Of a DNA stretch of 64,000 nucleotides, positions 48,088-55,443 are shown one piece after another; position 1 is the stretch's first letter, and each line of letters starts with the position of its first letter. The DNA is taken from assembly GCA_963698085.1 (NCBI GenBank), contig OY969122.1:1054001-1118000 (forward strand), in the 5' to 3' direction. The notes below the pieces were generated by a model. It had not been told where the DNA came from and made no database searches. It saw nothing but the letters and a program-made list of their open reading frames with translations. This DNA is from VRUE01 sp963698085 (lineage in GTDB: Bacteria > Actinomycetota > Thermoleophilia > Solirubrobacterales > 70-9). The position numbers and the translations under genes were made by a program.

Positions 48088-48774
48088 TTGCGATCACGAG
48101 TGCGGACAACTTCACTTCTTGCGCTTCTCGCGCTCCTTTTGCTTGCCCCCGCCGCCGTGGCGGCCCAGGAGCGAACGATCGTCGTCAAGGGCACCGCGAC
48201 CCAGGAGGTGCCGAACGACACGGCCAGCCTCCGGTTCTCGGTCACCAAGGAACGGAAATCGCGGGCGGCCGCATTGCGGATTGTCGCGGTCCGGCTGAGG
48301 GAAGTGCTGGCGACGGTCCAGGAATTCCCCGGGGTCGGACCCGGCGACGTCACGACCGGCGAGATCTCGATCCACAAAGTCTTCCGCAACGAACGACCCG
48401 TCTTCCGCGCCAGCGAGGGCGTCACCGTGATCCTGCATCAACCCGAGCGGGCCGGGGAGATGATCTCCGCCGCAATCGCAGCCGGAGCCACGGGCACGCA
48501 CGGACCCAACTTCTTCCCCGGCGATCCCGAGCAGGCCTACAACAACACCTTGATCGCCGCCTTCGACCAGGCAAAGGCGAAGGCGTCCGCCCTGGCCACG
48601 CGAGCCGGCGCGACGCTTGGACCGGCGATCAACATCGAAGAAGGCACCGAAGTCGTGCCCAGCCAGCCCACCACCCGTGCCGCTGAGCCCAAACCCGCCG
48701 ACCCGGCGCCTCCGGTGAAGCCGGGCGCCTCCACTGTCACGGCCACGGTCCGCGTCGTCTTCGCCCTCGAATAG
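48088..48774 (+). CDS. Exported SIMPL-domain (DUF541) protein
   Basis: A 228-residue secreted protein. The N-terminus (SLLALLALLLLAPAAVAAQE) is a signal peptide. ERTIVVKGTATQEVPNDTAS followed by LRFSVTKERKSRAAAL is the SIMPL/DUF541 start, and QAYNNTLIAAFDQAKAKASA with LATRAGATLG is the family's helix. TTG 48088 follows GGGGAGG with a 6-nt spacer. The C-terminal region is Pro/Ala-rich before the last beta strand. These proteins are periplasmic or surface proteins with poorly defined roles in envelope stress. Confidence 0.83.
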   Translation: MRSRVRTTSLLALLALLLLAPAAVAAQERTIVVKGTATQEVPNDTASLRFSVTKERKSRAAALRIVAVRLREVLATVQEFPGVGPGDVTTGEISIHKVFRNERPVFRASEGVTVILHQPERAGEMISAAIAAGATGTHGPNFFPGDPEQAYNNTLIAAFDQAKAKASALATRAGATLGPAINIEEGTEVVPSQPTTRAAEPKPADPAPPVKPGASTVTATVRVVFALE

Positions 48775-48798
48775 CGACGCTGCTGGGAGAATCCCGGC

Positions 48799-49131
48799 AT
48801 GGATTCGGCGATCCTCTGGAGAGTGGCGGTCGTGCAGCTGCTGGGCGTGGTCGTGCTCTCGCTTCTCTTGGCACTGGTCTTCTCCCACGGCTTCTTCGAG
48901 AGCTGGGGCTGGCTAGTGGGGCCGCTGACCTGGCTGTTCTGCGCCTGGCTCACCGCCCGAATCATCGGCCTGCCCGAGGCGCCCGTCCTGATTAGAGCAG
49001 CAATCGCCGGCCTTCCCAGCCTGCTTTTCGTACTGCTCGGCCTGCACTGGCTCGGCGCCGCAGTAGCAATCGCCATCTTCGCCACCTGGTGCGCCCACCT
49101 CCCCCGGCCCCTGACCAACGACACTCCCTGA
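48799..49131 (+). CDS. Small integral membrane protein
   Basis: A 110-residue protein with three to four hydrophobic segments (VAVVQLLGVVVLSLLLALVF, LVGPLTWLFCAWLTARII and AGLPSLLFVLLGLHWLGAAV). It starts at ATG 48799 shortly after the SIMPL gene. Its stop codon is followed after one base by the decayed tRNA-Glu fragment that marks the edge of island 2, so this is the last core gene here. No function is known. Confidence 0.7.
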   Translation: MDSAILWRVAVVQLLGVVVLSLLLALVFSHGFFESWGWLVGPLTWLFCAWLTARIIGLPEAPVLIRAAIAGLPSLLFVLLGLHWLGAAVAIAIFATWCAHLPRPLTNDTP

Positions 49132-49132
49132 C

Positions 49133-49171
49133 GCGCCCGACAGGAATCAAACTCGCGACCTTCGGCTGAAA
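49133..49171 (-). repeat. Decayed attachment site: tRNA-Glu 3' fragment
   Basis: GCGCCCGA..ACTCGCGACCTTCGGC matches the 3' part of the tRNA-Glu at 59078-59116 with about three substitutions and one lost T. It has no 5' half. Confidence 0.75.
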
Positions 49172-49294
49172 GGACGAGGGTCACCCGCACGAGGAGCAGG
49201 ATTGCAACGGTTATGTGACAGGGATGCGACCCGCAGGGTCAAGCTGCCGGGGCGAGCCAGAGGACAAGATGTTTTGTCTGCAACCATTCTCGAT

Positions 49295-49612
49295 ATGAAC
49301 AGTCTGCCGAAGGTGGTTGCTTTGAAGAACACATGCATCGCGTGCCCGTCCCAATGGGAGGGGAGCCTTGAGGACGGACGGGCGGTCTACGTGCGCTACC
49401 GCCATGGCGCGCTGAGCGTTGCCATTGGCAATGGCGTCGATGAGGCGGTCCGCAACGGGATGTCCGATGACGCTCTCTACGCGGGCTATGTCGGCGACGA
49501 GCTCGACGGGTTCATGGACTTCGAGGAGCTGAAGACCCATCTGCGTGGGGTAATGGAGTTCCCGCTCGACCTCGTCGTCGAGAATGAACGACCCCAGCTA
49601 GGGGTATCTTGA
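49295..49612 (+). CDS. Hypothetical protein upstream of Fic
   Basis: A 105-residue protein from ATG 49295. It has a Cys pair (CIACP, about residues 13-17), a YVRYRHGALSVAIGNGVDEA beta-rich centre and an acidic YAGYVGDELDGFMDFEELKT segment. The frame opens at 49202, but that upstream part is basic and lies near the tRNA remnant. It ends 4 nt before the next small gene. I do not recognise the family; position suggests it is linked to the Fic module. Confidence 0.6.
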   Translation: MNSLPKVVALKNTCIACPSQWEGSLEDGRAVYVRYRHGALSVAIGNGVDEAVRNGMSDDALYAGYVGDELDGFMDFEELKTHLRGVMEFPLDLVVENERPQLGVS

Positions 49613-49616
49613 CGGC

Positions 49617-49805
49617 ATGCATCGCGATGCCTTGACGATCCTTGCAGCCGGTCGTCGTCACCGGCTGCAGAACAGGACCCAGCCCAAGTTCGGTCTGACC
49701 GCCGAGGAGATCGAGCGCTCGACCGGAATCGCCATGCGTCTAGCTGACGCGTCGCGATCCCAGGCGAAAGCTCGAGGCGGCACGGACTCCACCGAGCCTG
49801 CGTAG
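49617..49805 (+). CDS. Small basic protein, possible Fic antitoxin partner
   Basis: A 62-residue basic protein (HRDALTILAAGRRHRLQNRT, then FGLTAEEIERSTGIAMRLAD). It lies directly upstream of the Fic gene with 24 nt between them, the usual place of a class I Fic antitoxin, but the expected (S/T)xxxE(G/N) inhibitory motif is not evident. It could equally be a small DNA-binding protein. Confidence 0.55.
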   Translation: MHRDALTILAAGRRHRLQNRTQPKFGLTAEEIERSTGIAMRLADASRSQAKARGGTDSTEPA

Positions 49806-49829
49806 CCTGCGAGAGGGAGCCGGCGCACC

Positions 49830-50423
49830 GTGCCAGGAGCGTTCGATGCGTCTCCTCTCTTCGATCACGATCCTCTCTCGACCGCCGACGAGGTTCAGCA
49901 CAGCGGCGAAGAGGTGCTGCGATGGCTGGAGGCCGTCGCGACGTCGACCGACCCGCGCCCGGTCGATCTCGAGCTGGTCAAAGAGATCCACTTTCGCTGG
50001 TTCGAGAGCACCTTCCGGACGGACGCCGGCCGACTTCGAACCGAGATGGTCCTCAATCGCAAGGGAACCGCTGTGGAGGTCGACGCGATCCTCCCGGCAG
50101 TGGTCGGCGCATGTGAGAATTGGAATTGGCGGCGCGAGAACCAAAGGCCCGCCGAGGATCTGGAGCTCATCGAGTTCATCGTCACGGAGGCCAACGCCTT
50201 GGCAGTCCGCATCTACGAGGTCCACCCGTTCATCGACGGGAACACGAGGGCAACTTGGCATCTACGCAACTACGTCCTCATGCTCGACGGCCTGAGGCCC
50301 CTCGTCGATCTTTCGGACCTCGAGCGATACGAGAATGCCTGGTGGAGCGCTGACGTGACGGACCACACCGAACTCGACGAGATCGTCCTAGCTGAGCTAG
50401 CCGCTCAGCAGCCTGACGAATAG
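49830..50423 (+). CDS. Fic/DOC-family protein
   Basis: A 197-residue Fic protein. The active-site loop HPFIDGNTR (132-140) is complete and keeps the catalytic His and the phosphate-binding Gly-Asn-x-Arg, followed by helix ATWHLRNYVL. This predicts transfer of AMP or another nucleotide to a hydroxyl of a target protein. The N-terminal segment SGEEVLRWLEAVATST is the usual lead helix. GTG 49830 is used. It follows two small genes, suggesting a toxin-antitoxin module. It is convergent with the small/protease/nucleotidyltransferase operon. Confidence 0.85.
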   Translation: MPGAFDASPLFDHDPLSTADEVQHSGEEVLRWLEAVATSTDPRPVDLELVKEIHFRWFESTFRTDAGRLRTEMVLNRKGTAVEVDAILPAVVGACENWNWRRENQRPAEDLELIEFIVTEANALAVRIYEVHPFIDGNTRATWHLRNYVLMLDGLRPLVDLSDLERYENAWWSADVTDHTELDEIVLAELAAQQPDE

Positions 50424-50540
50424 GGCACCCGGCTGAGTTGCAAACTCGGCTGCCAGAGCCAAGCACCGGGGTTTGAAAGGAGGAAGGTGGCTGGCATCAG
50501 CAGCGGGATTCCGCAGCTGATGTGACCGAAATGAGACCTG

Positions 50541-50705
50541 CTACTGCTTGGACTTGCGGCCGTCGTCGCGGCGGCCGTTCTCAGCCTTGAGGTCGTCCAC
50601 TTTCAGGCCCTCGCTGGCCAGCAGCTCAAGGTCGAGACGCCGAACATCCGCCATCGTCGTGCCTTTAGGTAGTCGGTATCCGGCCGGCAGTTTCATTGGT
50701 TCCAT
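50541..50705 (-). CDS. Small protein, last gene of the nucleotidyltransferase-like operon
   Basis: A 54-residue protein beginning MEPMKLPAGYRLPKGTTMAD and ending in a basic tail RRDDGRKSKQ. It starts at ATG 50705 (GGAGGGTAG upstream) and overlaps the end of the HEWGH gene by 13 nt. The size, charge pattern and position resemble an antitoxin or a small subunit. It has no recognised family. Confidence 0.6.
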   Translation of the reverse strand: MEPMKLPAGYRLPKGTTMADVRRLDLELLASEGLKVDDLKAENGRRDDGRKSKQ

Positions 50706-51262
50706 CCCGCTACCCTCCTCACGAGTTCATAGACCTCCACGTGTAGCCAAGGAGGCCGTCCGGTTTGTCCTAAGCGCCGTCGCGCCATGAGTATCGAATA
50801 GACCTCGGCGACGACCTCATGCGTATATTCCCGAGGACGGTAGCCCGCCTCCCGGACGAGTTTCGCCAAACCAGCTGGCAGCATCTCGACATAGCGCTCG
50901 CCGGCCGCTATGTCGTCGTGCTCAGCACGATCAAGCGAGAGCGCGTGGCCCCACTCGTGCCAGGCGACCCGCGAGAGGTCGTAGTCGAGAGTCGGACCGT
51001 CCAGACCATCGAAAGCCAAGTGGGCCTCGTTGATCAGGACCACCCGGAGGTCGGGAATCCAGAGTGCCAAGGCGTCGTTCGCGCGGGAGATCTCCTTCGC
51101 CGGAAGTGAGTTGCTACCCGCCGAGCGAAGGAGCTCATCCGCATACGTCCCGAGCGCCCGGCCGCAAAGCCGCCACTGATCGGCGCGTATCGCCTCCAGA
51201 AGCTTGCGGTCTTCTCGCGGCAGCTCCTGCCACGCGCGTCGCACGATGTCGGCTGCCCTCAT
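50693..51262 (-). CDS. Zinc metalloprotease-like protein (HEWGH)
   Basis: A 189-residue soluble protein. RVAWHEWGHALSLDRAEHDD gives an HExxH zinc site (about residues 96-100) with a downstream Glu/Asp-rich stretch; the region before it (LRVVLINEAHLAFDGLDGPT) is beta-rich. The layout is reminiscent of ImmA/IrrE-type proteases, which cut repressors, but the flanking motifs differ. ATG 51262 overlaps the stop of the upstream gene. With the partner genes it forms an unusual three-gene set. Confidence 0.68.
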   Translation of the reverse strand: MRAADIVRRAWQELPREDRKLLEAIRADQWRLCGRALGTYADELLRSAGSNSLPAKEISRANDALALWIPDLRVVLINEAHLAFDGLDGPTLDYDLSRVAWHEWGHALSLDRAEHDDIAAGERYVEMLPAGLAKLVREAGYRPREYTHEVVAEVYSILMARRRLGQTGRPPWLHVEVYELVRRVAGWNQ

Positions 51263-51576
51263 CCGACGAAAACACGTCCCTGCGAGAAGGCCGCATGGAC
51301 AACTCCACCACGCACCTCCCGCCAACGGTCGGCGTAGTCGCGGCTGACGACGATTACGGTTGCCGGCACCCGCAGATCGCGCAGGGTCCGCTGCAGACGC
51401 ACCGACTCCTCTGCCTCGTTGGCGACCTCGGGCTCGACAACGAGAAAGGCGACATGGCTATGCGGACCGCCCTCTTCGTTGACGTGCGAGCCGAACAGGA
51501 TCACCTGGGCATCGGGAGCAGCCGCAGCCAGGCGACGCCCTGCCTCGGCCACCAACGTCTCATCAACCACCTTCAT
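51259..51576 (-). CDS. Nucleotidyltransferase-like protein lacking catalytic acids
   Basis: A 105-residue protein with the MNT/DNA-polymerase-beta nucleotidyltransferase fold signature VILFGSHVNEEGGPHSHVAF followed by LVVEPEV. In active members the second half reads (S/P)DxDhhV; here both Asp positions are His and Ala (SHVAF), so catalysis as a nucleotidyltransferase is unlikely. The frame opens at 51636, but ATG 51576 (MKVVDETLVAEAGRRL) is preferred. Its stop overlaps the protease-like gene (ATGA). It may act as a binding or antitoxin-like subunit. Confidence 0.72.
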   Translation of the reverse strand: MKVVDETLVAEAGRRLAAAAPDAQVILFGSHVNEEGGPHSHVAFLVVEPEVANEAEESVRLQRTLRDLRVPATVIVVSRDYADRWREVRGGVVHAAFSQGRVFVG

Positions 51577-51668
51577 GCGCTGAATCGTATCGTCGTCATA
51601 AATGGAGCAATAAGCCCTTGGCTGAGCAAGCGTCATGCCAAGCGGCTGGCTTCCCTACCATCGAGCAC

Positions 51669-52106
51669 ATGGCGATCAAAAAGATGGAACACGTCGGCAT
51701 CGTGGTCAACGACCTTCCGGCCGCAATCGAGTTCTTCGTCGAGCTGGGACTAGAGCCGGGAGGCAAAGGTCAGGTCGAGGGTGACTCGGTGGACCGCATC
51801 ATCGCGCTCCATGGGACCAAGGCCGAGTTAGCGATGCTACGAACCCCGGACGGCGACGTAGAAATCGAGCCGGTGAAGTTTCACTCGCCGCCGACCCAAG
51901 GCGGCGACCCGCACGCACCCTCGAACACCCCAGGCCTCCGCCATCTCTCCTTCCTCGTCGACGACATCGACGCCGTAGTCGCCGGCCTACAAGCCCGCGG
52001 CACCGAGCTCGTCGGCGAGCTGGTGCGCTACGAGAACAGCTACCGGCTCTGCTATGTCCGCGGCCCCGAGGGAATCATCATCGAGCTGGCAGAGAAGATC
52101 GGCTGA
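51669..52106 (+). CDS. VOC-family protein (glyoxalase/dioxygenase fold)
   Basis: A 145-residue vicinal-oxygen-chelate protein. MEHVGIVVNDLPAAIEFFVE is the first beta-alpha unit with a His metal ligand; LRHLSFLVDDIDAVVAGLQA gives the second His and YVRGPEGIIIELAEKI the Glu. The two-module layout fits methylmalonyl-CoA epimerase-like or glyoxalase-like enzymes. ATG 51669 is chosen over an upstream TTG at 51618. It stands alone inside island 2, so the substrate is unknown. Confidence 0.82.
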   Translation: MAIKKMEHVGIVVNDLPAAIEFFVELGLEPGGKGQVEGDSVDRIIALHGTKAELAMLRTPDGDVEIEPVKFHSPPTQGGDPHAPSNTPGLRHLSFLVDDIDAVVAGLQARGTELVGELVRYENSYRLCYVRGPEGIIIELAEKIG

Positions 52107-52184
52107 CGGTCCGAATCCGCCGCCGACCGCCGACTAGCGACCCCAAGATCAAACACGGTCGCAAGACCGCTGTGGGCTAGATCG

Positions 52185-52784
52185 ATGACCGTTGTCGAAG
52201 CTAATCTCAAAGTGCCGATGATCTGTCGCGATGGACTCATGCCAAGCACCTCCTGCGAGGAGCATGCCTGGCTGAGGCCGGTGAATACCGGCCCCCTATC
52301 CTCCTCCGAGACGGTCGGTGAAATCCTTCGAAGGGTCGCCGACATCCATTTCCTGAACCAAATGGTGTGGCCCGCCAGCATGAACGGAACGCTTCAACGG
52401 CCACCCGATAGCCACATAGTTGACTCAGTGGTTCGCGAGCATGTGCTCGAAGGAGCCAGCGATGATGTTCGCAACGAAGCATTACTACGACCTCTACCAA
52501 TGACGGTGGCCGTTCTCGCTGAACCTCTTCCCTCCTGTTCCTACTGCCGGAGAGGCCACGCGCGGTACGACACCAACGTGAAACCCCCGCGATCAGGCTG
52601 GGCGATGCTATGCCCAAGCTGTTACGCCTCTCACGGAGTCGGAACCCTAGGGGCCGGTAGGGGTCAGTATCTTCTGACGTGGGCCGAACTCGGAGAGGAC
52701 ATTCGCAAAGCTATTGACTCTGCGAAGGCGCACTGGGAAGACCGTGGAATTGTGGTTCCCGCCTTCGGTCCTTGGGACGGATAG
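52185..52784 (+). CDS. Hypothetical protein with zinc-ribbon-like cysteines
   Basis: A 199-residue protein. CSYCRRGHARYD and LCPSCYASHGVGTLGAGRGQ at about 118-160 form a four-Cys zinc-ribbon-like element seen in many phage-type hypothetical proteins; the first part (VGEILRRVADIHFLNQMVWP) looks helical. GC is lower than in core genes. It ends exactly where the next gene's TTG begins. I cannot name a function; nucleic-acid binding is possible. Confidence 0.58.
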   Translation: MTVVEANLKVPMICRDGLMPSTSCEEHAWLRPVNTGPLSSSETVGEILRRVADIHFLNQMVWPASMNGTLQRPPDSHIVDSVVREHVLEGASDDVRNEALLRPLPMTVAVLAEPLPSCSYCRRGHARYDTNVKPPRSGWAMLCPSCYASHGVGTLGAGRGQYLLTWAELGEDIRKAIDSAKAHWEDRGIVVPAFGPWDG

Positions 52785-53396
52785 TTGCCGGTTATCGCGA
52801 AGCGCCTCTGCGAGGCAATGGTCGGCGCGGCCGTCCAGGAGTTTGCACCGGACGCGGAGCTATGGGCCCCATCGATAGGGGAGCTAGAAACTGAAAGCCC
52901 TACGCCCGGCACAGATGATCTAGTACTCCAGTGCTCTTGGGCAGAAATTAGGCGCAGGGGCCCGTCAACCAGAGTCAATCGCGCTCTTGTAAATACCTAT
53001 TTCTCAATTGCAGCACGCGGAGGGTGGAGCGATTGGGTCTATTTCGTGCTCGTCGGGGACTGCGGAGTGGGGTGCTTCGACCTCTATGTCATTGGCCTCG
53101 CTGACCTTTTCGATGTGGTTAACGAGCAGCAGCGAGGAACCATCAACGCTGACACTCTGAACTCGCTGCGTAGTCGCCCTTCCCAGTACAGATATTCGGG
53201 ACCTTGTGCGGTGCCTATTAGCTCAGCCCTTTGCGAGACGAATGGTGCTCGTTGGTCATCCTTTTCGGGTCTGGGCGCTGACCGCCAAGGTCACACGCCA
53301 CAGGAACATGCTCAATATCGTCATTCCTTTCCGCATTCATTCTTCAACCGCCCCACTCCTCTCCGAGTACGTTTTCAATCAAGCAAGGTGCTTTAA
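52785..53396 (+). CDS. Hypothetical protein
   Basis: A 203-residue protein of lower GC with no motif I recognise. It starts at TTG 52785 directly after the previous stop; ATG 52819 with GAGG upstream is an alternative. YFSIAARGGWSDWVYFVLVG DCGVGCFDLY-type sequence (split at about residue 91) suggests an alpha/beta fold. The C-terminal part is polar and rich in His, Ser and Arg. It precedes the kinase gene by 50 nt that contain a palindrome, so it may or may not belong to the kinase locus. Confidence 0.55.
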   Translation: MPVIAKRLCEAMVGAAVQEFAPDAELWAPSIGELETESPTPGTDDLVLQCSWAEIRRRGPSTRVNRALVNTYFSIAARGGWSDWVYFVLVGDCGVGCFDLYVIGLADLFDVVNEQQRGTINADTLNSLRSRPSQYRYSGPCAVPISSALCETNGARWSSFSGLGADRQGHTPQEHAQYRHSFPHSFFNRPTPLRVRFQSSKVL

Positions 53397-53414
53397 CTCA
53401 AAGAACTTGCTTGT

Positions 53415-53427
53415 TTACTTGAAGTAA
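53415..53427. promoter_or_regulatory. Palindrome upstream of the kinase gene
   Basis: TTACTTGAAGTAA is a perfect 13-nt palindrome (6-nt arms) in an AT-rich stretch 19 nt before ATG 53447. It could be an operator for the kinase locus. Confidence 0.5.
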
Positions 53428-53446
53428 GTTAGGGTGCCGCCGGTAT

Positions 53447-54283
53447 ATGCCGCCGGTCGACCAGAACATTGTCAGCGAAGGCCTTGGCGCCTTCGACGAG
53501 ATCGAGGAGCTAGGCAGCGGTAGCTTCGGGACGACCTTCCGCGTTCGGCGAGGTGACGATGAGTACGCGATCAAGGTTCTGCATGCCGACAACATGCCTT
53601 CTTATCTGTGGGATCGCGAGATCAATGCCCTTTCAAGAGTCGAACATCCGAACGTCGTAGCGTTTCGTGATTCGGGTTTCTTCAAAGTAAACGGGCGCGA
53701 GTATCCGTATCTCACTTGCGAGTTCATTGACGGCGGGAGTGTCTATCGAAACCTTGCCGATGGCCATCGACCCTCGGATGGCGACAGCCTGCGAGCAATG
53801 CTGACGGGGCTACTTGTGGGCGTTGCCGAAATCCAAGATCTCGGGATCATCCATCGCGATATCAAGCCTCCAAATGTGGCCCTTCGCGAAGGAGACTGGG
53901 GAAAGCCTGTTCTTCTTGATTTTGGCCTCGCCAAGGTGCTTGACATGTCGAGTCATACGGCCTTGGGGGCTCGGGTCGGAACCACGGCATATATGGCACC
54001 TGAGCAACTCCGCGGTAAGCCCGCTCGCAGAAGATCGGATCTCTTCGCCCTCGGCGCCACTGTCTATGAGTCCGGGACCGGAGTACATCCTTTTCTTGAG
54101 CCCACTGTAAACACTGTCCAAAGTCTTCATGATCGCATCCGCCAAGCGTCACCAAAAGATCCTCGCGAGCTGGCCGACATCTGGCCCGATGATGTAGCCA
54201 ACGTGGTATTGCGTCTCCTTTCCTACGCCGCGCATGAGCGACTCGGAATCACCCGAGCTTTGCGAGACTTGGAGGGATCTTGA
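53447..54283 (+). CDS. Hanks-type serine/threonine protein kinase
   Basis: A 278-residue soluble kinase made of the catalytic domain only. Gly loop GSGSFG (23-28), Lys43 in YAIKVLH, HRDIKPPN (136-143), DFGLAK (158-163) and APEQLRG (184-190) are all intact, so it should be active. Unlike PknB-type kinases it has no membrane segment and no PASTA domains, and so resembles stand-alone kinases of conflict or defence loci. The next gene starts at a TTG overlapping its stop. The phosphorylated target is probably encoded next door, but this is inference. Confidence 0.88.
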   Translation: MPPVDQNIVSEGLGAFDEIEELGSGSFGTTFRVRRGDDEYAIKVLHADNMPSYLWDREINALSRVEHPNVVAFRDSGFFKVNGREYPYLTCEFIDGGSVYRNLADGHRPSDGDSLRAMLTGLLVGVAEIQDLGIIHRDIKPPNVALREGDWGKPVLLDFGLAKVLDMSSHTALGARVGTTAYMAPEQLRGKPARRRSDLFALGATVYESGTGVHPFLEPTVNTVQSLHDRIRQASPKDPRELADIWPDDVANVVLRLLSYAAHERLGITRALRDLEGS

Positions 54284-55443
54284 TCGACTTCAATCAGCCT
54301 CACCTCTTAGTACAAGAGACTGAGGGTCAGGTCGTTCGAGAATTTCTCGAACAGCTTGTCGAAGAACACGACGATTGGTACATCGGCGCCTGCCTTCTAC
54401 TTCCACGCTGGTTTGCATCTACCCAAAATGATCGCGCCGCGGTTCTTCAACCCAGTGTCGACTACCTGCTAGCCGACCCGGACACTCGGCGACTCCATCT
54501 CGGTTTCGACGGGCGTGGACGCTCCCGAAACGAATTCGACTACCTCAAAGAGAGTGACCCCCTAGCAAATCGAGCACGATTCGTTCGAGACACGCTTCGG
54601 GCGCAGGTCGCCAACGGACGAGACACGCTCATCAGTCCCTGGTTAATCCACGGTCTCAGCGGTGATGAACGCTACTTGGAAGCAACCGTAGAGTTTGCTG
54701 CAATCGCAGCCAAAGACGACTCTGAACTCGTCGGCCAACGACAGCTTTTGATGGGCTTAGAGGCCACCCGAGAGGTGTTCGCCGATCAAGAATCACGAGA
54801 TCGGATGGTCGATGAGGTGGTAGAGGGAGATGCAGATCTTCCGATTTACCTTCGTATGACTATTGATCCCCCGGAGAGTCATCGCCCGTTGGGTGAGGAA
54901 GATGCATTGCGTGGACTCCGGGAGGTTGTCGAAGCGTTCCGGGAAAACGACCGCAGTGTGATTCTGCCGCAGAGCGGGCTCTGTGGTTGGTTGATGCTGC
55001 CCTTTGGTGCATCAGGATTCGGAGCCGGCAAACGTGCCTCGATGGAGCGCAATCTGCGCCCCTCGGATTCGACTGGAGGAGGAGGCGGTGGTGCTCAGCC
55101 CCTCCACTGGTACTTCTCATTTGACCTTCTAGGGCCTGTGCAAGCAGAGGAGTTGAACCAGCTCCAAGCAGCGGGCCTCCTGCCCTGCGACTGCCCCTAT
55201 TGCAGTGAAAGCCCGCCCCAGCCTGGAGCTGGATTCGACGTTGATCAGGCAACTAAACACTTCCTATTTGGATGCGCGCTTCTCGCAGAGGAAGTTAGGC
55301 AGGCCGGAGATTCCGCGGCGCTTGTGCGCAGCCGGTTAGAGCGCGCCGAAGACCTCTGGGAACAGATCCGAGAAGCAGGGGTTCCGCTGGATAGTCGCTC
55401 CCAGCAGAATCACTTGGAAGCCTGGTCTGCGGCAATCGCCTGA
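54280..55443 (+). CDS. Unknown protein coupled to the kinase
   Basis: A 387-residue soluble protein overlapping the kinase gene by 4 nt (TTGA). It has alternating helix/strand segments (LVEEHDDWYIGACLLLPRWF, DTLISPWLIHGLSGDERYLE, HWYFSFDLLGPVQAEELNQL) compatible with an alpha/beta barrel, a Gly-rich linker at about 266-273, and a CDCPYC motif near residue 306 that could bind zinc. I do not recognise the family. Its 3' end overlaps the convergent nuclease gene by 149 nt. It is likely the kinase substrate or effector partner. Confidence 0.6.
   Translation: MIDFNQPHLLVQETEGQVVREFLEQLVEEHDDWYIGACLLLPRWFASTQNDRAAVLQPSVDYLLADPDTRRLHLGFDGRGRSRNEFDYLKESDPLANRARFVRDTLRAQVANGRDTLISPWLIHGLSGDERYLEATVEFAAIAAKDDSELVGQRQLLMGLEATREVFADQESRDRMVDEVVEGDADLPIYLRMTIDPPESHRPLGEEDALRGLREVVEAFRENDRSVILPQSGLCGWLMLPFGASGFGAGKRASMERNLRPSDSTGGGGGGAQPLHWYFSFDLLGPVQAEELNQLQAAGLLPCDCPYCSESPPQPGAGFDVDQATKHFLFGCALLAEEVRQAGDSAALVRSRLERAEDLWEQIREAGVPLDSRSQQNHLEAWSAAIA

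Noticed and set aside
50480..50525. A 12-codon reading frame after AAAGGAGGAAG (GTG at about 50487)
   Set aside because: The ribosome-binding-like purine run is good, but a 12-residue product with no conservation evidence cannot be supported; a CATCAGC/GCTGATG hairpin there is more likely an end-of-transcript feature of the Fic gene.
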